A DNA stretch of 8,248 bases from CAZJDM01 sp964544765 (GTDB taxonomy: Bacteria > Bdellovibrionota_B > Oligoflexia > CAYFLR01), in the NCBI GenBank assembly GCA_964544765.1, contig CAZJDM010000179.1, positions 1 through 8,248 on the forward strand, read 5' to 3'. The position numbers and the translations under genes are program-made. The notes below the pieces were generated by a model. It was given only the letters and a program-made list of their open reading frames with translations, was not told the DNA's origin and did not search any database. Below, piece by piece: positions 1-4,419 of this stretch; within the stretch, counting starts at the first letter, position 1, and the number at the start of each line of letters is the position of its first letter.

Positions 1-2
1 TT

Positions 3-35
3 TATAAACTCGAATTTCCTGATGTTAAAAATTGA
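3..35 (+). CDS. C-terminal tail of an upstream gene (5' partial)
   Basis: A reading frame enters from the left edge and ends at TGA 33-35, giving the tail YKLEFPDVKN. Only ten residues are visible, so no function can be given. It is favoured over the other two frames because its stop overlaps the purine-rich AGGGG (35-39) that would serve as ribosome site for the next frame, a normal operon-type junction. It could also be chance. Confidence 0.25.
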   Translation, partial: YKLEFPDVKN

Positions 36-46
36 GGGGTAGGTGA

Positions 47-229
47 ACGGTTACTCAAGAAGAGCGTTTAGGTAAAAATGTTGTTTTAGTTTATACAGGA
101 AGTTCTTTTGCTGTTTTAAATTTGGATGACTATACTATGATTATTATCGATATGGATGAAAAGCCTAAACAAAAATTAAAAGAAATTATGCAAAAACAGA
201 AGGAGTCCCGTATAAGTAGAAAAATTTAA
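47..229 (+). CDS. small hypothetical protein, possible ACG start
   Basis: This frame of 60 codons has no ATG near its beginning. TGA at 44-46 closes it upstream, and the first conventional starts inside are TTG 122 and ATG 137, which would leave a very short product. An AGGGG (35-39) sits seven bases before ACG 47, so an original ATG may have mutated to ACG, or ACG may itself be used. The product would begin TVTQEERLGKNVVLVYTGSS, followed by an acidic/hydrophobic middle (DDYTMIIIDMDE) and a Lys-rich tail ending in SRKI. The composition looks like real protein, but I do not recognise a family. It is either a small gene with a rare start or a recently inactivated one. Confidence 0.35.
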   Translation, partial: TVTQEERLGKNVVLVYTGSSFAVLNLDDYTMIIIDMDEKPKQKLKEIMQKQKESRISRKI

Positions 230-347
230 AAACAAGGCAACTAATTTTACTTTATATCAAAAAAATCTCCGACTTAGTCATCCCCTACAGGAGCATCATT
301 ATTTTTCACAAGGCCAGAAATGGGTCATGTGCAGAGGTGCGCCTTAA
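216..347 (+). other. start-less small reading frame, possible decayed gene
   Basis: An open frame of 43 codons lies between TAA 213-215 and TAA 345-347. A good Shine-Dalgarno AAGGAG (200-205) stands about ten bases before its first codon, GTA, but there is no in-frame ATG, GTG or TTG near it; the only ATG is close to the end (325). The translation contains LQEHHYFSQGQKW and ends CRGAP. It overlaps the end of the preceding frame, as in a compact operon. I do not recognise it; it may be chance or the remains of a small gene. Confidence 0.18.
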
Positions 348-447
348 CTAACTACAGTGTCTGAATTACAGGAGCAAAATATTTAAGCTTTATTTAATCC
401 CAAATAAATGTTACAAGTTTTTTTATCGCATGAAGTTTATTTAAACT

Positions 448-500
448 TATCCATATACTACGATTACTTAATCTATGAATTAAGAGCATTCATATGGATA
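448..500. repeat. nested inverted repeats upstream of the metallopeptidase
   Basis: TATCCATAT (448-456) is the exact reverse complement of ATATGGATA (492-500). Inside it, CTTAAT (467-472) pairs with ATTAAG (479-484) around the six-base loop CTATGA. The right outer arm overlaps the -10-like TATAAT at 499-504 by two bases, so the structure could be an operator or a foldable leader. The arms are AT-rich, so chance cannot be excluded. Confidence 0.45.
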
Positions 501-504
501 TAAT
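499..504 (+). promoter_or_regulatory. candidate -10 box for the metallopeptidase gene
   Basis: A perfect TATAAT stands 12 bases before the ATG at 517. The best -35 position (about 476-481, TGAATT) is poor. Transcription from here would begin close to 511 and give an almost leaderless mRNA, which fits the lack of a clear Shine-Dalgarno site before 517. An alternative -10, TATACT, lies at 454-459 and would give a longer leader. Confidence 0.35.
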
Positions 505-516
505 CAAAGCATTAAC

Positions 517-1380
517 ATGAAACTAAGCAGATTAATATGTTTAATATTATTAGCGTTCTACTGGTTGGGCTCCACCGTCAACCTTGCAGCAGAGAAAAAA
601 TGTCCGGTAGAAGTTCCCATTAAATACTGCAATTATTCATTTAAACAAGCCTTTCCACATATCATTTTGATATCAGGTTTAATCGATGTAATAGAAAGAG
701 AAGATTTTGAAGAAGTCGTCAGAGATTTCCAATTAGCTTCTAATCAAATTTTTTCATTTCTTCCTACTGACATGAAACCTTCTAAAGTAGTGGTAGATAT
801 GGAAATGTTTGATATGTATCTCAATTTATCAAAAGAAATTATCTTAGATTTAGATTATCCACCTTTCATGGAATCTAAACCACATATTCATGGTTTTGCT
901 CACGAATATGGACATCACACTTTCTGGGAAAGTTTGGCTAAATTTGAAATATATCGTACACTTCATGAACATTTTAATAACGATTTGGATAAAATAATAA
1001 ATTTTATCTGTCCTGTTTATGAACTTTTTGCGGATTTATTAGGTATTATATATTCTGGAAATTCCGATAGTCAATTGGATGAAATGAATAAAGTACCTGG
1101 TAGAGAGTTTACCGTTAAATATCAGGCTGATACTTGGACCCAAACCACTTGCTATCATCAATTAGGACCAACCAGATACTTTATTTGGGGAAAACTAGGT
1201 GATGATATAACCAACAAACGAAACCAATCCAAGATAATTCAAACCATGTTTGAATCATCAGTTGAAATGATCAAGAAAATGTACAACAACCTAAAGCCTC
1301 TAAGTCCATCACAACTTAATCAAAACTTTATTCAAATAATAGAGTCAAAACTCAAAACCCCCACTCTTCCTGCACCATAG
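517..1380 (+). CDS. predicted secreted zinc metallopeptidase (HEYGH, gluzincin-like)
   Basis: The 287-residue product is a likely extracytoplasmic protease. Residues 1-25 form a Sec-type signal peptide: basic MKLSR, a hydrophobic core, then NLAA before Glu26. The catalytic signature is AHEYGHH, with zinc ligands H129 and H133 and the general base E130. A second conserved-looking segment, YELFADLLG, supplies E169 as the probable third zinc ligand, 36 residues after H133, as in HExxH...ExxAD gluzincins. A third motif, HQLGPTRYFIW (214-224), may help shape the active site. The mature protein has four cysteines (C29, C38, C165, C212), consistent with disulphides outside the cytoplasm. I cannot assign a MEROPS family. 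No propeptide or extra domain is obvious, so it appears to be a compact single-domain enzyme. No clear Shine-Dalgarno precedes the ATG; the signal peptide supports this start. Its last ten codons overlap the convergent gene at 1352. Confidence 0.8.
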   Translation: MKLSRLICLILLAFYWLGSTVNLAAEKKCPVEVPIKYCNYSFKQAFPHIILISGLIDVIEREDFEEVVRDFQLASNQIFSFLPTDMKPSKVVVDMEMFDMYLNLSKEIILDLDYPPFMESKPHIHGFAHEYGHHTFWESLAKFEIYRTLHEHFNNDLDKIINFICPVYELFADLLGIIYSGNSDSQLDEMNKVPGREFTVKYQADTWTQTTCYHQLGPTRYFIWGKLGDDITNKRNQSKIIQTMFESSVEMIKKMYNNLKPLSPSQLNQNFIQIIESKLKTPTLPAP

Positions 1381-1864
1381 ATGGTATATATCCCTCTACG
1401 CTCCTCTTATTGGCTTCAGCAATTAACTTTGGATCTTTTGCTGCCTTGGTACAAAGATAATTAGGATCTGGATAGATCTTAGCCCTTCCAATATCTAGTC
1501 TGTCAGCATCCCAACATGTTTGAACAGTTATATCAGCCTCAGTCAATCCATCAGTATGAGCCTGACAAGCATAATAAAGAAGATTAAACTCATCATCGGA
1601 AAGTTTGAAATACTGATTCCTCAGTTTCTTGGCATACTCACTACCTCTCAATCCATGTCCATCATCTACGCTCTCATTCACTCGCCTTGAATCATGAAAT
1701 ACGGCAAAAAGAGTAATAACCTTGATATTTGCTCCGGTTGACTTCGATAGAAGTAATCCATTTTCTAATACTCTGGCCCAATGAGAAATGCCATGTATAC
1801 TATTAGTTGAAAGGACAAATTCGTTATGGACCTCTTTGATTAATGGTTCAATATTGATTTTCAT
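1352..1864 (-). CDS. HD-superfamily metal-dependent hydrolase, uncharacterised
   Basis: The 170-residue cytoplasmic protein has no signal peptide and is almost entirely one HD domain. The metal-binding set is visible in order: H28 within HGISHW, the H57-D58 doublet within FHDSRR, extra histidines H70 (DDGHG) and H103 (QAHTDG), and the closing aspartate in CWDADRLD (D119, with D121 and D124 nearby). HD proteins are usually phosphohydrolases or phosphodiesterases acting on nucleotides. The HGxxHW...HDSRR...CWDADRLD pattern resembles a widespread family of small stand-alone HD proteins without an assigned substrate, so I give none here. The ATG at 1864 has a weak AAGAG (1870-1874) five bases upstream. 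Transcription runs toward the peptidase gene, and the two 3' ends overlap by 29 bases with no hairpin terminator between them. Confidence 0.85.
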   Translation of the reverse strand: MKINIEPLIKEVHNEFVLSTNSIHGISHWARVLENGLLLSKSTGANIKVITLFAVFHDSRRVNESVDDGHGLRGSEYAKKLRNQYFKLSDDEFNLLYYACQAHTDGLTEADITVQTCWDADRLDIGRAKIYPDPNYLCTKAAKDPKLIAEANKRSVEGYIPSMVQEEWGF

Positions 1865-1894
1865 GACAACTCTTTTATTATCATATATTTAATT

Positions 1895-1900
1895 ATTATA
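1895..1900 (-). promoter_or_regulatory. candidate -10 box for the HD hydrolase gene
   Basis: On the minus strand this reads TATAAT, about 30 bases before the ATG at 1864. I see no convincing -35 at 16-18 bases; the tandem repeats at 1914-1951 lie where it would be. In such AT-rich DNA the match alone is weak evidence. Confidence 0.3.
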
Positions 1901-1913
1901 TATTAATCACTCC

Positions 1914-1996
1914 AACATCTACTAACATCTATTAATTCTACTAATTCTACTAAAATTTTTGCAATCTTTTTATCTCTTTATTTATTGAATTCTACT
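1914..1996. repeat. short tandem repeats in the divergent promoter region
   Basis: Two ten-base units, AACATCTACT (1914-1923) and AACATCTATT (1924-1933), are followed directly by two copies of AATTCTACT (1934-1942, 1943-1951). A further AATTCTACT lies at 1988-1996. The units share the ATCTACT/TTCTACT core. They occupy the middle of the 202-base region between two divergent genes and the isolated copy overlaps the likely -35 of the rightward gene. They could be iterated protein-binding sites or simply replication-slippage repeats. Confidence 0.5.
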
Positions 1997-2013
1997 CATA
2001 AATTTAGTATAGC
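1985..2013 (+). promoter_or_regulatory. sigma70-like promoter for the N0-repeat gene
   Basis: TTGAAT (1985-1990) and TATAGC (2008-2013) are separated by 17 bases, each matching four of six consensus bases. The start point would fall near 2020, giving a leader of about 45 bases before the ATG at 2067. The -35 overlaps the isolated AATTCTACT repeat copy at 1988. Confidence 0.4.
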
Positions 2014-2066
2014 CAGACCACCGGCTTGTGATTATTCGTAGACGGCTGATTCTAGGGGGAATATTA

Positions 2067-3212
2067 ATGAAATTACCATTCTATAAAACAACAATATATG
2101 CTTTAATTATAAGCTTTTTTAGTATCACACAATTTGCCGATAATTCTGGTAATAGTAGTAATAGTAGTAGTAATGTTGGTAATAACAGCAATGGTAGTAA
2201 TATTGGAAAGACTGGACATACTAGCAAAACAAGTAAAAATGGTAAGAATGGTAAGAATAGTAAGAATAGTAAGAATAGCAGCACAGATAAACAAGAAGTA
2301 ATGTTCCATTTTCCCAATAAAACCAGTATCTCTACTTTAATTGAAGCCATCAATAGAATATCAGACCATCAATATGAACTGGGAGTTCTAGCAAGATCTT
2401 CATTTCACATATTTAATCCCCCAAAAGTCTCTGTTGAACGCGCAAATCAACTGTTCCTATTAGCACTTAACTATGAAGGATTAACTATTGATCAACAACA
2501 AGGTAATACCAAAAATATAATCCATATCCGCTCAGCAAAAAAACTGGGTATTTATAATCCACCAAATCCAAAATTGTTCCAATCGCTAGATCTACTACCA
2601 CCAGATACTGTTAAAAAATATTCTGGCCAAAAAGTCTTGTTTAACTATCCAAATGCTTCTAGTATTGTCGATATCACCAGAACTTTATCTAACTTAACCG
2701 GTGAAAGTTTTATTGTTCCTAGCCCTATTTTTTCTAAAATATATATCTTCGCTCCTATCAAGATACCACTTTCTGAAGCCTATACACTATACTTCAAAGC
2801 TCTAAACCGAGTTGGATTCACTATCTTAAGAGTTGATAATATCAATATAATTAATCCCGCCAGAACTGCTAGAAGATTAGGAATACGTAAAAAAGTAAAT
2901 TGGACCGACGGAAAAACAGAATTATTTAAGAAATGTACCGCAAATCAATTAGTTGATTTTAATTTTAACAATAAAACAACAATTATAGAAATAGCCCGTC
3001 GAATATCTGAAATCACCAAAATAAAAATTGTGACCAATAGAACCTTTTACGCCAAACAAATCATCTCTAATAAAAATCCAATTCCTCTAAAACAGGCCTG
3101 TTTACAATTTATACAAGCAATAGATTTTAACAAATATTTGTTTGTAAAAAGTGACGGTGTTTTCAGTTTAATGCACTATAGAATAGCCAAGAGATTAGAT
3201 ATTTTAAAATAA
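2067..3212 (+). CDS. predicted exported protein with three tandem secretin N0-like domains
   Basis: I start the gene at ATG 2067 rather than 2028 because AGGGGG (2054-2059) lies seven bases before it and the product then begins with a clean signal peptide (MKLPFYKT, hydrophobic core 9-23, likely cleavage after Ala24). Of 381 residues, 26-73 are an Asn/Ser/Gly/Lys linker ending in five [SG]KN triplets. Three similar units follow, at about 77-162, 189-273 and 295-379. Each opens with a beta-strand such as VLFNYPN, has a helix (IVDITRTLSNLTG), strands, a second helix (SEAYTLYFKALN), a strand pair, and ends in LGI or LDI after basic residues (SAKKLGI, TARRLGI, IAKRLDI). This order matches the periplasmic N0 domain of type II secretion secretins (GspD) and related STN domains. 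No pore (secretin) domain follows and there is no membrane segment. The likely role is a periplasmic or surface-linked binding or scaffold protein; the partner is unknown. The domain assignment is by eye. Confidence 0.75.
   Translation: MKLPFYKTTIYALIISFFSITQFADNSGNSSNSSSNVGNNSNGSNIGKTGHTSKTSKNGKNGKNSKNSKNSSTDKQEVMFHFPNKTSISTLIEAINRISDHQYELGVLARSSFHIFNPPKVSVERANQLFLLALNYEGLTIDQQQGNTKNIIHIRSAKKLGIYNPPNPKLFQSLDLLPPDTVKKYSGQKVLFNYPNASSIVDITRTLSNLTGESFIVPSPIFSKIYIFAPIKIPLSEAYTLYFKALNRVGFTILRVDNINIINPARTARRLGIRKKVNWTDGKTELFKKCTANQLVDFNFNNKTTIIEIARRISEITKIKIVTNRTFYAKQIISNKNPIPLKQACLQFIQAIDFNKYLFVKSDGVFSLMHYRIAKRLDILK
2151..2201 (+). repeat. AAT/AGT trinucleotide-rich tract inside the linker
   Basis: Seventeen consecutive codons are mostly AAT, AGT and GGT, encoding the Asn/Ser/Gly part of the linker just after the signal peptide. 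The tract is in frame, so gain or loss of triplets would change only linker length. Confidence 0.6.
2232..2276 (+). repeat. nine-base tandem repeat encoding (S/G)KN units
   Basis: Five adjacent units are present: AGTAAAAAT, GGTAAGAAT twice, and AGTAAGAAT twice, giving the basic (S/G)KN triplets at residues 56-70. The near identity of the last four suggests recent slippage. Since nine bases is a whole number of codons, copy-number change would keep the downstream N0-like domains in frame. Confidence 0.8.
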
Positions 3213-3226
3213 AATTTTAAAATAAA
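3201..3226 (+). repeat. thirteen-base tandem duplication across a stop codon
   Basis: ATTTTAAAATAAA occurs twice in succession (3201-3213, 3214-3226). The first copy contains the TAA (3210-3212) ending the N0-repeat gene. The second lies in the gap before the methyltransferase-like frame. The unit is AT-only, so it may be slippage. Confidence 0.6.
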
Positions 3227-3275
3227 AAGGTTTGCTGCTCCATCAGCTAAGGAACAACTTGCGCCTAATATTAAG

Positions 3276-4253
3276 TTGAGATATCATGAAGATCTTATGA
3301 TTACTGATCTTCAGAAAGAATACCAAGCATTATTTGATAAAAAAAATACTCTAACTCTTGATATTCTGGGTAATCGCTATCCCGCAGAATGGAAAACAAC
3401 CTGCCAAAAAGTTCTTCAACTAATTGGCAAGAAAAATCCAAATAATTTTAAATTATTCATACAACAACAAAGAAAGATAATTGAAAGTTGGAACCTTCGA
3501 ATCCAAAAAAGTGGTAATAACTCTAAAGTATTGAAAGCCGCATTACCTCATTTAGTTAAGGCTAAACTTTCTTTTCTAGCTTTAGATGAATACTGCCAAT
3601 CAGTAGCAACAGGTAATTTTAACGGTTCTATCAAATTAAATAAATGGAACGGATGGATCATGCAGAAATTACTGTTCTCACAAGGTCTTAACCGCAAGCC
3701 TGTTTCTTTATTCTGGTTTTCCTTGCTTTGGCCTTATATTACACAAAAAGGCGCTTTGATGACTTTGGTCCAAAAAAAGGGAATCTATTGTTTTTTTTCC
3801 AGCAGATTAATTAAAGAACTTACTACCATCATTAATAATCGTTCCTGCCTGGAAATCGGAGCTGGAGATGGCACTCTCACTAGATTCTTACAAAGAAAAA
3901 AAGTCTCAATAAATGCTACAGATAATTATAGTTGGCAACATTGTATTGAATTTCCTGATTTTGTGGAGAAATTGGATGCAAAACAAGCCTTACAAAAATA
4001 CCGACCTCAGGTGGTAATCTGTTGCTGGCCACCTGATAATAACGATTTTGAAAAGCATATTTTTACCACCAAAGAAGTTGAACTTTACATTATGATAGGC
4101 AGCAAAAATCAGCTTTCCTGTGGTAATTGGGATGCCTACCAAAAACAATCCCATTTTTCATGGCATATCGACGAAAAATTATCTTCTCAAATAATACCAC
4201 CTTTATCAACCAATGCTGTTCTTCTTTTTCATAGAGTGTGCGACCCCAAATAG
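3276..4253 (+). CDS. class I SAM-dependent methyltransferase-like protein
   Basis: With the TTG start at 3276 the product has 325 residues; ATG 3297 (MITDLQKEYQ) gives 318. Neither has a strong ribosome site (GAAGA lies four bases before 3297). The frame is open back to TAA 3210, the stop of the preceding gene, and the intervening codons read like protein (APSAKEQLAPNIK), so a true start may be missing. The N-terminal half is helical and basic, without a recognised domain. The C-terminal half has a Rossmann methyltransferase pattern: motif I CLEIGAGDGTL (191-201) for SAM binding, an acidic strand end ATDNYSW (214-220, D216), VVICCWPP (246-253) in the position of the NPPY-like catalytic motif, and a late strand YIMIGS (271-276). 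The substrate cannot be told. There is no signal peptide, so it is cytoplasmic. It probably shares a transcript with the gene before. The stop at 4251 lies within DNA derived from another gene, so the C-terminal residues (RVCDPK) may not be original. Confidence 0.7.
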   Translation: MRYHEDLMITDLQKEYQALFDKKNTLTLDILGNRYPAEWKTTCQKVLQLIGKKNPNNFKLFIQQQRKIIESWNLRIQKSGNNSKVLKAALPHLVKAKLSFLALDEYCQSVATGNFNGSIKLNKWNGWIMQKLLFSQGLNRKPVSLFWFSLLWPYITQKGALMTLVQKKGIYCFFSSRLIKELTTIINNRSCLEIGAGDGTLTRFLQRKKVSINATDNYSWQHCIEFPDFVEKLDAKQALQKYRPQVVICCWPPDNNDFEKHIFTTKEVELYIMIGSKNQLSCGNWDAYQKQSHFSWHIDEKLSSQIIPPLSTNAVLLFHRVCDPK

Positions 4254-4339
4254 CGATGGATGATAATGGCAATGCTATCGTGGCTTGGTACCAAAACGAT
4301 GGTACTAATGCTCAAATATTTATGAGTGAATATCGATAA
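4235..4339 (+). pseudogene. C-terminal remnant of a repeat-containing protein gene
   Basis: In the frame one base after that of the methyltransferase-like gene, 34 codons run from after TAG 4232-4234 to TAA 4337-4339. They encode RPQIAMDDNGNAIVAWYQND, followed by GTNAQIFMSEYR. The pattern, Asp/Asn/Gly turns followed by IVAW and then QIF plus S-E-Y-R, is like one blade of a beta-propeller or BNR-type repeat in large exported proteins. Nothing of the rest of such a gene is upstream; it is replaced by the methyltransferase-like gene within about 20 bases. It is best explained as the end of a deleted repeat gene that still carries its terminator. Translation alone from the ATG at 4256 is possible but unlikely. 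Confidence 0.6.
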
Positions 4340-4379
4340 AAATGCCCCGCTTTTTCTTCATTGCACGCAGGGCATTTTT
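4338..4379. terminator. bidirectional intrinsic terminator
   Basis: AAAATGCCC (4339-4347) pairs with GGGCATTTT (4370-4378), and GC 4349-4350 can add two pairs with GC 4367-4368 across a mismatch. A T-run follows on the plus strand (4375-4380) and an A-run precedes it (4338-4342), so it can stop transcription both ways. It sits between the rightward remnant and the leftward phosphoesterase gene, whose stop is 40 bases away, and probably serves both. Confidence 0.85.
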
Positions 4380-4419
4380 TCTTATCTATTATTCTCGTAC
4401 CTTATACATGTTGTTCAAA

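Larger units (their letters stand above)
348..516. other. non-coding leader before the metallopeptidase gene
   Basis: I see no coding frame here. The stretch holds an AT-only inverted repeat TTTATTT/AAATAAA (389-395/402-408), a T-run (418-424), a nested hairpin (448-500) and a perfect TATAAT (499-504). A ten-base direct repeat TACAGGAGCA occurs at 286-295 and again at 367-376. The segment probably carries the promoter for the gene at 517. Confidence 0.5.

Noticed and set aside
389..424. AT-only hairpin followed by a T-run as a terminator of the left-edge genes
   Set aside because: The stem TTTATTT/AAATAAA has no G-C pairs and the T-run begins about nine bases later, so it would be a poor intrinsic terminator.
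2028..2066. Upstream ATG giving a 13-residue N-terminal extension of the N0-repeat protein
   Set aside because: The AGGGGG ribosome site and the signal-peptide layout both point to ATG 2067; the extension MIIRRRLILGGIL is the translation of the leader and ribosome site.
2081..2353. A minus-strand open frame of 90 codons, very rich in Leu
   Set aside because: It is the reverse of the Asn/Ser/Lys repeat tract and signal peptide of the N0-repeat gene; composition is dictated by the repeat, and there is no ribosome site. The neighbouring minus-strand frame at 2103-2309 is rejected for the same reason.
4090..4272. A minus-strand open frame of 60 codons
   Set aside because: It lies antisense inside the methyltransferase-like gene, crosses its stop and the repeat remnant, and shows no protein-like features.
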